Shown here piece by piece: positions 22,465 to 31,835 of a stretch of 64,000 nt of DNA. Source of the stretch: RGIG5299 sp045542315 (lineage in GTDB: Bacteria > Bacillota > Clostridia > Oscillospirales > RGIG5299); assembly GCA_045542315.1 (NCBI GenBank), contig JAZQKU010000043.1, positions 11,627-75,626 on the forward strand, in the 5' to 3' direction. Positions within the stretch are counted from its first letter, which is position 1. Every line of letters starts with the position of its first letter. A program made the position numbers and the translations under genes. Under the pieces are notes generated by a model. The model was not told the DNA's origin. It did not search any database and saw only the letters and a list, made by a program, of their open reading frames with translations.

Positions 22465-24159
22465 TTATATTGACTTTAGAAAATCCCCGTAAACCCTCGT
22501 AAGCTCTCCCATGATAAGCGAGTTATCCTTAAGAAGCGGGATATACCACAAAAGGAAAAGGACAAAGAGCACCGCAACCGGCAAAAGACATTTGAGCGCC
22601 TTTATGGCGTGCGATCTCAGTGAGGGGATGTTAAGACGAAGATCGGCAAGCGAATAGAATGCAAAAACGCCGTAAACTATAGCAAACCACGGAAGCAGGT
22701 AGCGGCTTTCCATTTTTGTAAGACAGGAGACGGCACCCGAGAGCACTATTGCCAAAACGGGAACGAGGGTGAAAAAGTTGTGACGTGCGCGCTCGCGCTT
22801 TCCCTTGGTTTTGAAAAATTTGAAAACGGCGCTGGAAACGGTGACCACAAAGCAGGAAATCATAAAGATACTCAATGCCGCGCGCTCGAAAAAGCCGGTA
22901 GTGAGGTCGGTAACGTAGCTTTCGCCGTAGGTCGCGACCATTCCGAGAAATGCGGAGTTAAGCCACGATTCGATATACCATTTCGGGTGACTGAGAACGG
23001 AGCTGAAATAGCTTTCGTAGTCAAAGCATTTTTCGTAGCCCTCGAAGGGGGAGTTGGGATATACGGCGGCGTAGATCTCGTGGGTGTTGAAGTCACGTAC
23101 CCAGAAATCGACCTTGAGCATTGTGGCAAGGCCGTGGGCGTTAAAAAGCACCAAGGGGTATTCGACCCCTTCGGCCGCAAGCGGATAGGTCTGGGTCTGC
23201 ACCTGCCAATCGCTTTTGTTAAGATGCGCCCTGTTTATTATTACCTGCGGTATCATTATCAAAACGACGCCGAGGATAACGGCAGATATCTTGAGAGCCT
23301 TTCTTGCTCCGTTTAAAACTATTCTGAAAACGGGCTTCAGGCTACTTATTTTATCGGGTATTTTTTTGAAAAATCCCCTCGTAATGCCGAAAAAGGAGTG
23401 GACCTCGCGGGTTGCAAATATCTTTAACGCCGTCATTGCTATCATTGCAAAAAGGAAGATGAGATAGATCTGGCGGAGATTATAGGCCGCCGCGGCGGAG
23501 AGGCCAACGAGAAAAGCCGATAAAAGACGGAAACGTCCGTCGTCCATCTTGAAATATGCGGTAAGCGATATAAAGATAAAGCAAAGGGCGGGAATATCGG
23601 TCAACGGGTGAGCAAAGTCGCCGCCGAAGAAGATCAAGAGAAGCAAGATAAATACTCCGAGAGAGAGGAAGGAAAACCTTTTCTTGAATGCTTTGCAAAA
23701 GACGTAGGGAGCAACGAAGGTAAAGATTACCGCCGAGAAAAGTGCGTAGCTGAAATAATAGGCGGAAACGGGGTCGATAAAGCCCAAAAAATCGGTTGCA
23801 AAGCGCACGAAAAGAAAGACTGTAAAGGAGGCGAGGTAGCCTCTTGCATAGGAGGTGTAGTGAGCAAAGGAAAAGACCTTATCGGTGTTTACAAACACCT
23901 TGGCGCTGTTCCAATATCCGTGTGCGTCGCCCGTAAACTGCGGGGGACGGTGGGCGTTCATCGTGGCGTAGATCGCGTAAAAGACCGCGAAAAAGAAAAG
24001 TATTTTAAGCAAAAGCTCAAAAATACCCTTGCCCGTCTCTCTTTCGGAAAGCGGACTTTCGGATCTGTCTTTGAATAATCTCAAAGCAGCTGAAAACGGC
24101 TTGCCGACGGCTTCGAAAATACCGTCACGCAATTTTGAGAACGTCGCGGAAAAGAACAT
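22465..24159 (-). CDS. Polytopic membrane protein, GT-C glycosyltransferase-like
   Basis: The 564-residue protein has about ten to twelve membrane helices and a first external loop with the acidic motif G-D-A-H-G-Y-W (near 75), the pattern of lipid-sugar-dependent GT-C transferases related to GT39/PMT. A Y-N-L-R-Q-I-Y motif near 215 also suits polyprenyl-sugar binding. It could mannosylate or glycosylate wall or lipoproteins, but the substrate is unknown. It is the last gene of the minus-strand run beginning at 26.7 kb, 11 bp after the SGNH hydrolase. Confidence 0.6.
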   Translation of the reverse strand: MFFSATFSKLRDGIFEAVGKPFSAALRLFKDRSESPLSERETGKGIFELLLKILFFFAVFYAIYATMNAHRPPQFTGDAHGYWNSAKVFVNTDKVFSFAHYTSYARGYLASFTVFLFVRFATDFLGFIDPVSAYYFSYALFSAVIFTFVAPYVFCKAFKKRFSFLSLGVFILLLLIFFGGDFAHPLTDIPALCFIFISLTAYFKMDDGRFRLLSAFLVGLSAAAAYNLRQIYLIFLFAMIAMTALKIFATREVHSFFGITRGFFKKIPDKISSLKPVFRIVLNGARKALKISAVILGVVLIMIPQVIINRAHLNKSDWQVQTQTYPLAAEGVEYPLVLFNAHGLATMLKVDFWVRDFNTHEIYAAVYPNSPFEGYEKCFDYESYFSSVLSHPKWYIESWLNSAFLGMVATYGESYVTDLTTGFFERAALSIFMISCFVVTVSSAVFKFFKTKGKRERARHNFFTLVPVLAIVLSGAVSCLTKMESRYLLPWFAIVYGVFAFYSLADLRLNIPSLRSHAIKALKCLLPVAVLFVLFLLWYIPLLKDNSLIMGELTRVYGDFLKSI

Positions 24160-24170
24160 AATATCTCTCC

Positions 24171-25232
24171 TTATTTTACTCCAAGCTCGTTAAGTGCCTT
24201 TAATACCTTTATTGCCATTCTTGAAAAGCCGAGATCGTTGGGGTGACAGCCGTCGGTGGTGCAGCCGTCCTTGAAGCGGCCGTCAAAGACGTGTTTGCCG
24301 TCAACGAAGGCAACCCTGTCGCCTCGCTCCTTGGCGATGCGGTAGGTTTCCATAATTATATTGCGGCGCTCGAAATCGTCGGAATCGTCGCCGCGGTAGT
24401 CGGGCTTTGAAAGGATTACGATGGGAAGGTCGGGATTTTTCTCTCTTACGCGCTCGTAGCAGGCAAGATGGGTATCTCTTAAAAAGTCTATGGTAGGACA
24501 GTTGTGATCGTAATCGTAAACGTATGCGGTGAGGTCAAGAGTGTTTATGTAGTCTGCCATAATTATCTCGCCCTGACAGCTTCCCGAAAAGCCGAGGTTT
24601 ATCATGGGAGCGTCAAGCTCGCGGCAGACTATGGTGGGGTAAGCGGTGCCGGGGTGCGAGCAGCAGCCGCCCTGGGTTATGGAGGAGCCGTAGAAGCAGA
24701 TGGGCTTCTCGTTTTTGAAGGGGGTGGGCGGCAAAAGCTTGCTTCCCTCTTTAACGCCGACCGATATCGAAAGCACCTCGGCGTAGGTGGGCAGGTTTAT
24801 GGTGATTTCCTTGAGGCCGGGCTTCAAATTTAGGGTGACCACGTTTTCCTTTTCGTTTTCCGAAGGAATAACGTTGCCGGCAAAACGCTTGTTTTTACCC
24901 TTGCCTATATAAACGTCCATTCCCGCAAGACCTATCATTGAAAAATGAGGATAGGGATAGATGCCCGAGAGAGTGGATTTCACCGCAAGGGTGTCGGAGT
25001 CGGTCATAAATCTTATCATACCGCCTGTCGAGCACACCTGCATATTTTTAACGCCCCAGAAAAGGTTGGGATCGTCCTGAAGCGCGGTGGGAAGTCTTCT
25101 GTAATTTCCGTTCTTTTCCTTGTTGGGAAGACCCGAAAAATCAAAAGGGGGCAAATTGGGGTCAAAATAAACTATTCCGTTTTCGTTTGCTATAGGTGCG
25201 GCAAAATTCTTATCTACGTCTGTAAGCTTCAT
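24171..25232 (-). CDS. SGNH/GDSL-family hydrolase
   Basis: The 353-residue protein has an N-terminal beta-sandwich (about 1-165) and a C-terminal SGNH hydrolase domain. The nucleophile block is Y-G-S-S-I-T-Q-G-G near 180, the oxyanion Gly follows in N-L-G-F-S-G-S, and the Asp-x-x-His pair is D-G-C-H-P-N-D near 330. No signal peptide is visible, so it is likely cytosolic. Such enzymes deacylate carbohydrates or lipids; the natural ester is unknown. Confidence 0.83.
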   Translation of the reverse strand: MKLTDVDKNFAAPIANENGIVYFDPNLPPFDFSGLPNKEKNGNYRRLPTALQDDPNLFWGVKNMQVCSTGGMIRFMTDSDTLAVKSTLSGIYPYPHFSMIGLAGMDVYIGKGKNKRFAGNVIPSENEKENVVTLNLKPGLKEITINLPTYAEVLSISVGVKEGSKLLPPTPFKNEKPICFYGSSITQGGCCSHPGTAYPTIVCRELDAPMINLGFSGSCQGEIIMADYINTLDLTAYVYDYDHNCPTIDFLRDTHLACYERVREKNPDLPIVILSKPDYRGDDSDDFERRNIIMETYRIAKERGDRVAFVDGKHVFDGRFKDGCTTDGCHPNDLGFSRMAIKVLKALNELGVK

Positions 25233-25249
25233 TGCACTGTTTCCTCAAT

Positions 25250-25690
25250 TTATGCCTTTTCAAAGGTGAAAAGATATGCGTTGTCATCGTCGCTCCACTC
25301 GATGGTGAGGGTATAGAGGTTTTCGCCGACGGCTACAACGTCAACGCCGCCCGCGTCGGTAACGGTTATCTTAAGGGTAAAGCTTCCGCTTGTTTTGGTA
25401 ACGCTACCTTCGGAAACGGTCACGTCGGAGACGGTGGGCTGTGCCCAGGCGCCGTAGGTATCGACGGGAGCGCTTCCGAGCGTTTCCATCATAACCACGT
25501 TATTGGTCTTGACGGCGTTTGCAAAGGCTGCCGCCTTTTCTCTTATTTCGGTTGAAAGGTCGGTTTCGGGAACCGAAGAGGCGGGAACGCTTGATTCGGG
25601 AACAGAGGACTCTCCTCCGCCTGTGCTACCGCATGCGGCAAAGGAAAGGGTAAAGGACAAGGCTAAAAGCATTAAAACGATTTTTTTCAT
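25250..25690 (-). CDS. Small lipoprotein of unknown function
   Basis: The 146-residue product has a lipoprotein signal with lipobox S-F-A-A-C near residue 20, a Ser/Val/Pro-rich tether (S-S-V-P repeats, about 28-45) and a small alpha/beta domain of about 100 residues resembling the DUF4878/NTF2-like class in length and layout. The ligand is unknown. It follows the C_GCAxxG_C_C gene by 7 bp. Confidence 0.65.
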   Translation of the reverse strand: MKKIVLMLLALSFTLSFAACGSTGGGESSVPESSVPASSVPETDLSTEIREKAAAFANAVKTNNVVMMETLGSAPVDTYGAWAQPTVSDVTVSEGSVTKTSGSFTLKITVTDAGGVDVVAVGENLYTLTIEWSDDDNAYLFTFEKA

Positions 25691-25697
25691 TTTCCTT

Positions 25698-26153
25698 TCA
25701 GAGCGAGGCGCGCTCGTTAAGATATTCTTCGATTATGTCTGCGGCGCTTTTTACAAGCTCACCGCAGGGACGCTTTTTGTAATATTCGGGGCTTCTTGTC
25801 TCGGGATTTCCTCCGGGTGCGGCGTTGACGCCTTCAAGAAGCTCACGGCAGATTATAGAGCCGTTTTCCGCCTTGAATTTATCGGCGATCTCTCTTACCT
25901 TTGCGTAAAGAGCCATCTTTCCCTCACTGTCGGCGGGGTCGGTGTATTTTTCGGTAAGACCCAAAACCATAAAGCTTCCGCTTACCGCTCCGCAGACCTC
26001 TCTCATTCTGCCCATACCGCCGCCGAAGGGAGCGGCGAGCGCCGAGAGAGTCTCCTCGGGTATATCAAAAAGGTCGGCAAATGAGAGCGCCACCGCCTGC
26101 GAGCAGGTATAGCCGCTTTCAAAAAGTGCCTTTGCTTTTTCTCCTCTTGTCAT
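25698..26153 (-). CDS. C_GCAxxG_C_C family redox-type protein
   Basis: The 151-residue protein shows the named pattern: G-Y-T-C-S-Q-A, then G-x-G-R-x-x-x-C-G-A-V-S-G, a third cysteine in I-I-C-R-E-L-L and a fourth in R-P-C-G-E-L-V. The conserved cysteines suggest a redox or metal-binding role; the function is unestablished. ATG 26153 has AAGGAG 10 bp upstream, located in the end of the DUF4364 gene; the track-like longer start at TTG 26177 would precede that site. Confidence 0.82.
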   Translation of the reverse strand: MTRGEKAKALFESGYTCSQAVALSFADLFDIPEETLSALAAPFGGGMGRMREVCGAVSGSFMVLGLTEKYTDPADSEGKMALYAKVREIADKFKAENGSIICRELLEGVNAAPGGNPETRSPEYYKKRPCGELVKSAADIIEEYLNERASL

Positions 26154-26160
26154 TTTGTCA

Positions 26161-26736
26161 TTACTCCTTTTCGTCAAACTTCTTCGAGCTTTCGGTGAGA
26201 TAACCCATAAAGCTCATATAAACGCCCTCGGGGTCTGCTTTGAAAAGACGGCAAAGGGCTTTCGCCTGACCGATGCTCGGCATATAGAGGGTGGTGTCAA
26301 ATATTTTCATCGTTTCGTCGTTTAAGGAAAGCCTTACCATATATCCCATGGGGACCTCCTTTATTTCGGTTACGACCGACTCCTTGCGGATTATGGCGGC
26401 AAGGGTGGCGGCGGCGGAAACGTCGGCCTTATCGCGGATAGACTTCGGAATGTGCCTCTCAAGCTGAGAAAGCGCCGAAAAGCCCTTTGCGGTGGGACTG
26501 TAGTAATTCTCGCCGTCGATATCGGTCCTGTCCATAAGGCCGTCTTTAACAAGCTCCTTTAAGCAGCCTGTCATATCGAAATAGTTGCATAGCTCCTCGT
26601 AACGGACGGTGTCGGTTATTTCGGTAAGGGTCATCGGACGGCGAACCGAAATAAAAATATAAAGCAGTAAGAGCTTTATCTGCTCGGGGTCGTTCAATGC
26701 TCCGAGATTAAGATCCTCATCAAAAAATTTTTTCAT
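26161..26736 (-). CDS. DUF4364 family winged-helix protein
   Basis: The 191-residue protein fits DUF4364: an N-terminal winged-helix segment with L-L-L-Y-I-F-I-S and L-T-E-I-T-D-T-V (about 20-100) and a C-terminal mixed domain. It is probably DNA-binding, but targets are unknown. It is the first gene of a five-gene minus-strand run and diverges from the ECF S component across a 118-bp gap. Confidence 0.75.
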   Translation of the reverse strand: MKKFFDEDLNLGALNDPEQIKLLLLYIFISVRRPMTLTEITDTVRYEELCNYFDMTGCLKELVKDGLMDRTDIDGENYYSPTAKGFSALSQLERHIPKSIRDKADVSAAATLAAIIRKESVVTEIKEVPMGYMVRLSLNDETMKIFDTTLYMPSIGQAKALCRLFKADPEGVYMSFMGYLTESSKKFDEKE

Positions 26737-26753
26737 AACATTACCTCAACTTG

Positions 26754-26782
26754 TTGCAATTCCACGGAAAAAGTGGTAAAAT
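26754..26782 (+). promoter_or_regulatory. Sigma-A promoter of the ECF S-component gene
   Basis: TTGCAA (26754-26759) and TAAAAT (26777-26782), spacer 17 bp. No riboswitch structure is evident in the 70-bp leader, so the ligand is not revealed. Confidence 0.5.
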
Positions 26783-26854
26783 AATAACTATATAATATAG
26801 TACATTATTTTTGAGTTTTTGTAAAGTAAATTTTTTAAAAAAGAGGAATGACTT

Positions 26855-27463
26855 ATGGCAAAAAGAAAAAACAACTATGAAAAAATGGTAACTGTGGCTC
26901 TTCTTATGGCAATCGTTGCCGTTCTTCAGATAATTTGCACCTTTATAAAGTTCGGCCCCTTTTCGATAACGCTTGCGCTCACGCCCGTAGTGATCGGCGC
27001 GGCGCTTTACGGCTGGAAGGTCGGCGCAGGGCTTGGATTTGTCTTTTCCGCGGTTGTATTTATCAGCGGTATTGCAGGCTGGGACGGCGGCTTTATCAAT
27101 ATGATGCTTAACTACAACGCCGTTGCAACCGTTTTGGTATGCTTCGGAAAGGGCACTCTTGCGGGGCTTTTCGCAGGGCTCATCTACCGCCCTCTTACCA
27201 AGGTTAACGATACCGCCTCTGCGGTTATAACGGGCGCTTTGGCACCGATTGTCAACACGGGACTTTTTGCCGTAACGATGCTCACCGTTTTCTGGGGCTT
27301 CCTTGCGGGAAACGCGCCTGCCGACGGTTCAATGTCGCCCGTGGCGATGCTTTTCCTTTCATGGATAGGAGTGAATTTCCTCGTTGAGCTTGTAACGAAT
27401 ATCGTTTTAAGCTCCGTTACCGTGAGAGTCGCGAGAATTTTTGAAAAGAAAAAGTCAAAATAA
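26855..27463 (+). CDS. ECF transporter substrate-binding S component
   Basis: The 202-residue protein has six membrane helices and the ECF S-component layout, with a basic N-terminus and an Ala/Ala-containing first helix (V-A-L-L-M-A-I-V-A-V) that contacts EcfT. Such proteins bind a vitamin or trace metal and share the EcfA-EcfA'-EcfT module encoded elsewhere. The ligand is not clear from the sequence. It has its own promoter and terminator. Confidence 0.78.
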   Translation: MAKRKNNYEKMVTVALLMAIVAVLQIICTFIKFGPFSITLALTPVVIGAALYGWKVGAGLGFVFSAVVFISGIAGWDGGFINMMLNYNAVATVLVCFGKGTLAGLFAGLIYRPLTKVNDTASAVITGALAPIVNTGLFAVTMLTVFWGFLAGNAPADGSMSPVAMLFLSWIGVNFLVELVTNIVLSSVTVRVARIFEKKKSK

Positions 27464-27478
27464 TTTTACCGAAAATTA

Positions 27479-27507
27479 AAAAACGGGGCGTTTTGCCCCG
27501 TTTTTAT
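27479..27507 (+). terminator. Terminator after the ECF S-component gene
   Basis: ACGGGGC and GCCCCGT form the stem, followed by TTTTTATTTT. Confidence 0.85.
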
Positions 27508-27899
27508 TTTGCCTGTTTTCACAAAAGATTGCCGAAAACCGTCGAAAAACTGCGTAAAAACGCCGCAAATTTTCACATAAAATCTCCGTTTTTGCGGGGG
27601 ATCTTGCATTCGGAACAGGGTTGAACGCGGGAGATTTTCAGCACGAAAAAAACAAAAATTTGTTGAAAGTGTCAACGGTGAGTGATTTAAGATTGAATTA
27701 AAATAAGTTTAAATTAACTTTATAATTTTTAACGTTTAGATTAAAAATTCGCAAAATAGCCAAAAACAGGAAAAAACGGAAAAAAACGGCGGCTCGGTTT
27801 CTGCACAAGGGATTGACAAATCGCATAAAAGGTATATAATATATATTACTGAAATTGTCGTTTCAGCGTCTATCATTTTCCCAGAAAGGATTGAAGCAA
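27508..27899 (+). promoter_or_regulatory. Gene-free leader with the promoter of the sugar-uptake operon
   Basis: A strong promoter lies near its right end: TTGACA (27812-27817) and TATAAT (27834-27839), spacer 16 bp. The 300 bp before it are AT-rich with A-tracts and phased T-runs around 27700-27790, which may bend DNA or act as an UP-like element. I see no clear operator dyad or riboswitch. Confidence 0.6.
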
Positions 27900-30800
27900 A
27901 TGCAAAACAAGAAAAAGCTCACCAGGCTTTTATCGGTAGTGCTTGCAGTGTTTCTCGTGTTGCCTCTCGTCTTCGGTATGACAGGCTACGCCGCCAATGA
28001 GCTTTACGGCGCAGAGAACCCCTACACCGATGAAATGATCCAAGAGCTTATGGACATCCCCTTCTACTCGGTATTGAGGAGAAAATACGAAAAGGCGGGC
28101 TACAAGGCTCCCTCCGATTCTCCCGAAAATACCATCGTGGTCAAGCCCGAGGAGATTACCACGGAAAACGGAGAAAAGGTTACTCTTTCCAACTGCGGTC
28201 CCGCAGACGGTCAGAAGAACGCTTTTTTCTGGACCTACGATAACAAAACCGCTACCTGGACCTTTGAGGTTAAGGAGTCGGGACTTTATCAGTTCAACCT
28301 CGAATACTACCTCCCCACAGGTAAGGGTGCAGATCCCGTAAGAAAGCTCACCGTTGACGGCACTAAGCTTTACTACGAGGCCGATAACCACATATTCTAC
28401 CGTTATTTCAAGGACGAAAACGGTGCTGACCGCGTTCTTAACACCGACGGCGACGAAATGCGTCCCCGCGCTATTGAGATCGACAGATGGCGCTCTGTTG
28501 ACGTCGTTGATTACTACGGCTTCTCGTCAACTCCCATTGCCATCTACTTCGAGGCAGGCACCCATTCGGTAACGATGGAGTACTACTCGGGTGATATGGC
28601 TGTCGGTGATTTCACCGTTTTGCCGATGAAGAACTACAAGAGCTACGCCGAATATAAGGCACAGCTTGAGGCAGACGGTCTTTTCGTTCAGGCAGGCGAC
28701 GTTGATCCCATCACCTTTGAGGCTGAGTTCCACACCGAGAGAAACGGAAGCGCTATCCGCCGCGAGGCTGACGGTGACCCCGCTTGCTCTCCCTATCAGT
28801 GGGATAAGAAGATACTCAACATCATCGGTGCGGGCACCTGGTATAAGGCCAATAAGGCTATCACCTGGACCTTCAACGTTGAAAAAGCAGGCGTTTACAA
28901 GATCGCTCTCCGTCAGTTCCAGGCTTATAACGACAATGTCTCATCTTACAGAAAGATCGAGATAGACGGCGAGGTACCCTTCGCAGAGTTTAACGAGTAT
29001 GAGTTTGAGTACAGCAAGAACAAGAGCTGGAAGAACTACACTCTCAACATCGACGACGAAGCGGTATATTACTACTTCGGCGAGGGTGAGCACACCATCA
29101 CCATGACGGTTGTAATGGGCGGCTACACCGAGGTTATTCAGTCGATCTACTACGATATGCAGCTCATGACCGATTTCATGAACGATATCCGTACCATCAC
29201 CGGTGCAAACCCCGACTACAACTACGACTACGGCTTCTACGATAACGACGATAAGAGAGGCTTCAAGGTCAAGTTCCAGAAGATGAGCGACAGTATGGCC
29301 TGGAAATACGATTTCCTCGTTAAAAACTCGCGCACCGGAAAGATCCCCTCGATGGCAAACAGCTTTAAGTTCTTAAAGACCTCGTTTGACACCGCTATCA
29401 AGTATGAGTACCGTATTGCAAAGCTCTACGATACCGACTTCTTAAGCGCACAGTCGAGCCTCTCGACCTACTACTCGCAGTTACAGTCACAGAATCTCGC
29501 GATAGACGACTTTACGATATATAACGACAGCTACACACTTCCCAAAAGAGAAGCCACCGTCTGGCAGAAGCTTTCTTCTTCAATTAAAAACTTCTTCCTC
29601 TCCTTCACCAAGGATTACGACAGCATCAAGGGTGTTCAGGGTGCTGCACAGCCTGAGGAGATCGTTAAGGTATGGATCGCCCGCGGTATCGACTGGGCAG
29701 AGCTCTTCAAGGAGCTTGCGGATACCACCTTCACTCCCGAATCGAAGATAGGCGTTCAGCTCTCGATCATGCCTGCAGGTCAGCTCACCGCAGGTGCTAC
29801 CAACGCTCTTATGCTTGCGATCGCATCGGGTAAGAATATTCCCGACATTTGTATATCCTCCGACACCGGTTCTCCCGCAGAGTTTGCGGTTCGTGAAGCA
29901 ACTCTCGACCTTACTCAGTTTGAGGATTACGATATAGTTAAAGAGTGGTTCCTTGACGTTTGCATGAACCCCCTTACCTATACCGACGCTGAAGGTCACG
30001 CAGGCGTTTACGGTCTTCCCGAAACGATGGACTTCAAGGTATTCTTCTACCGCACCGATATATTCGAGGAGCTCGGTCTTGAGGTTCCCGAAACCAGAGA
30101 AGATATATACAATTATATTATGCCCGCTCTCTACCGTCAGCAGATGACCGTAGGTATGGGCAGAGACGAGCTCACCTACATCCTTCAGCACGGCGGCAGC
30201 CTCTACACCGAGGATCTTCTTTATTCGGGTCTCGGCACTCCCGAGGCATACCTCGCAATGAAGGAGCAGACCGACCTCTTCACAAAATACGCAGTTCCGA
30301 TTGCGCAGGATTTCTACAACCGCTTCCGTACCGGTGAAACCCCCTGCGGTATCGGTACCTTCGCAACCTACATTCAGCTTAAGGCAGCGGCTCCCGAGCT
30401 TAACGGACGTTGGTCCATCGCATTGCTCCCGGGTCTTGAAAAGGTTAACACCGAAACCGGCGAGACCTACGTTGACCGCAGCCACAGCGGCTCGATCGCA
30501 ACCGCATCCTTCATTATGGCAATGACCGAGAAGCCCGACGAGTGCTGGGAAATTCTCAAATGGTGGATGAGCGAGGAAACCCAGACCGAGTACGGCGTAT
30601 CCATAGAGGGTATCGTCGGTGAAAGCGCAAGATGGAACTCGGCGAACCTCGCCGCATTCGACAAGATGAACTGGAACGTTGAGGACCTTAAGGTCATTCG
30701 CGAAACCAGAAACTGGGTTTACGAATATCCCTACGTTCTCGGCGGTTACTTCACCACCCGTCATCTTACCAACGCATACACCAAGGTCGTTATGAGCGCA

Positions 30801-30911
30801 GGCAACCTCAGAGATGCTCTTGAATCCGCAGTAAGAGATATCAACCGCGAGCTCAAGATGAAGCACGAGGAATACGGCCAGGGTCACCTTTATGAAACGG
30901 AGGGAGTATAA
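27900..30911 (+). CDS. Large multidomain extracellular solute-binding protein
   Basis: The 1,003-residue exported protein has an ordinary signal peptide (basic N-terminus, hydrophobic core, G-Y-A-A near 28) without a lipobox cysteine. Two beta-sandwich, carbohydrate-binding-like domains follow (about 90-215 and 225-410), then a helical linker (about 420-560), then a family 1 solute-binding domain (about 600-985) with G-K-N-I-P-D-I and the Y-R-T-D-I-F-E-E-L-G-L-E-V-P stretch typical of sugar-binding proteins. It should feed the downstream permeases. ATG 27900 follows GAAAGGA. It overlaps the first permease gene by one base. Confidence 0.82.
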   Translation: MQNKKKLTRLLSVVLAVFLVLPLVFGMTGYAANELYGAENPYTDEMIQELMDIPFYSVLRRKYEKAGYKAPSDSPENTIVVKPEEITTENGEKVTLSNCGPADGQKNAFFWTYDNKTATWTFEVKESGLYQFNLEYYLPTGKGADPVRKLTVDGTKLYYEADNHIFYRYFKDENGADRVLNTDGDEMRPRAIEIDRWRSVDVVDYYGFSSTPIAIYFEAGTHSVTMEYYSGDMAVGDFTVLPMKNYKSYAEYKAQLEADGLFVQAGDVDPITFEAEFHTERNGSAIRREADGDPACSPYQWDKKILNIIGAGTWYKANKAITWTFNVEKAGVYKIALRQFQAYNDNVSSYRKIEIDGEVPFAEFNEYEFEYSKNKSWKNYTLNIDDEAVYYYFGEGEHTITMTVVMGGYTEVIQSIYYDMQLMTDFMNDIRTITGANPDYNYDYGFYDNDDKRGFKVKFQKMSDSMAWKYDFLVKNSRTGKIPSMANSFKFLKTSFDTAIKYEYRIAKLYDTDFLSAQSSLSTYYSQLQSQNLAIDDFTIYNDSYTLPKREATVWQKLSSSIKNFFLSFTKDYDSIKGVQGAAQPEEIVKVWIARGIDWAELFKELADTTFTPESKIGVQLSIMPAGQLTAGATNALMLAIASGKNIPDICISSDTGSPAEFAVREATLDLTQFEDYDIVKEWFLDVCMNPLTYTDAEGHAGVYGLPETMDFKVFFYRTDIFEELGLEVPETREDIYNYIMPALYRQQMTVGMGRDELTYILQHGGSLYTEDLLYSGLGTPEAYLAMKEQTDLFTKYAVPIAQDFYNRFRTGETPCGIGTFATYIQLKAAAPELNGRWSIALLPGLEKVNTETGETYVDRSHSGSIATASFIMAMTEKPDECWEILKWWMSEETQTEYGVSIEGIVGESARWNSANLAAFDKMNWNVEDLKVIRETRNWVYEYPYVLGGYFTTRHLTNAYTKVVMSAGNLRDALESAVRDINRELKMKHEEYGQGHLYETEGV

Positions 30912-31819
30912 TGGCATCGTCACTTGCATTAAGAAAGCCTAAAAAGGCAAAGCTTGAGAAAAACTGGGTCGGCCTTCTTTTCTTCCTTCCCTTCTTTATT
31001 CTCTTCATCGTATTTACCATCGCTCCCGTTTTAGTTGCCATGGGTCTTTCTCTTACCAATTATAATATGATACAGACCCCTGATTTCAGCGGCATCACAA
31101 ACTATAAGCTTTTGTTCCTTGACGACGATATATTTATTCTCTCGCTCAAGAACACCTTTACCTTCGCAATAATCACAGGTCCCGTAGGTTATTTGATGTC
31201 CTTCGTTTCTGCATGGGTCATCAACAACCTCAAGTTCAAGACCGGATTTGCGCTTGCCTTCTATATCCCCTCCATCACCTCCGGTGTTGCGATGTCGGTT
31301 ATCTGGCTCGTTGTTTTCTCTCCCGATAAATACGGTTACTTGAACAACTTCCTTATCAACGTAGGACTTATTTCGGAGCCTATCGCATGGACGCAGGACC
31401 CCACCCAGTTAATGACGGTTATAGTCATCATTCAGATCTGGATGAGTATGGGCGGCGGCTTCCTGGTATTCCTTGCAGGTATTCAGAACCTCAACAGAGA
31501 GCTTCTTGAATCCGGTAAGATAGACGGTATCAAGACGAAGTTCCAGGAGCTTCAGTATATCATTCTTCCCTCGATGAAGCCCCAGCTCCTTTACGGTGCT
31601 ATCACCTCTGTTACCGGCGCACTCGGCGTTTACGATATCGCGGTTGCGGTTGCGGGCTTCCCCTCACCGAACTACGCGGTACATACCATAGTTGCTCATC
31701 TTTACGACTACGCCTTCGTAAGATTCCAGATGGGCTACGCATCAGCAATAGCAGTTGTACTCTTCGCAATGACCTTTATTATAGGTAAGATCATTATGAG
31801 AGTACTCAGATCCGAATGA
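30911..31819 (+). CDS. CUT1-type sugar ABC permease, first pair, subunit A
   Basis: The 302-residue membrane protein has six helices and belongs to the MalF/UgpA/LplB class. The cytoplasmic EAA loop reads E-L-L-E-S-G-K-I-D-G-I, a slightly degenerate form that docks the ATPase. It is translated from an ATG sharing a base with the upstream stop and pairs with the next gene. Confidence 0.88.
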   Translation: MASSLALRKPKKAKLEKNWVGLLFFLPFFILFIVFTIAPVLVAMGLSLTNYNMIQTPDFSGITNYKLLFLDDDIFILSLKNTFTFAIITGPVGYLMSFVSAWVINNLKFKTGFALAFYIPSITSGVAMSVIWLVVFSPDKYGYLNNFLINVGLISEPIAWTQDPTQLMTVIVIIQIWMSMGGGFLVFLAGIQNLNRELLESGKIDGIKTKFQELQYIILPSMKPQLLYGAITSVTGALGVYDIAVAVAGFPSPNYAVHTIVAHLYDYAFVRFQMGYASAIAVVLFAMTFIIGKIIMRVLRSE

Positions 31820-31835
31820 GAAAGGAGGAGCAAAG

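Noticed and set aside
29580..30929. 449-codon open frame on the minus strand
   Set aside because: It is antisense to the well-supported solute-binding protein gene, has no ribosome site or family match, and reflects the codon bias of the plus-strand gene.
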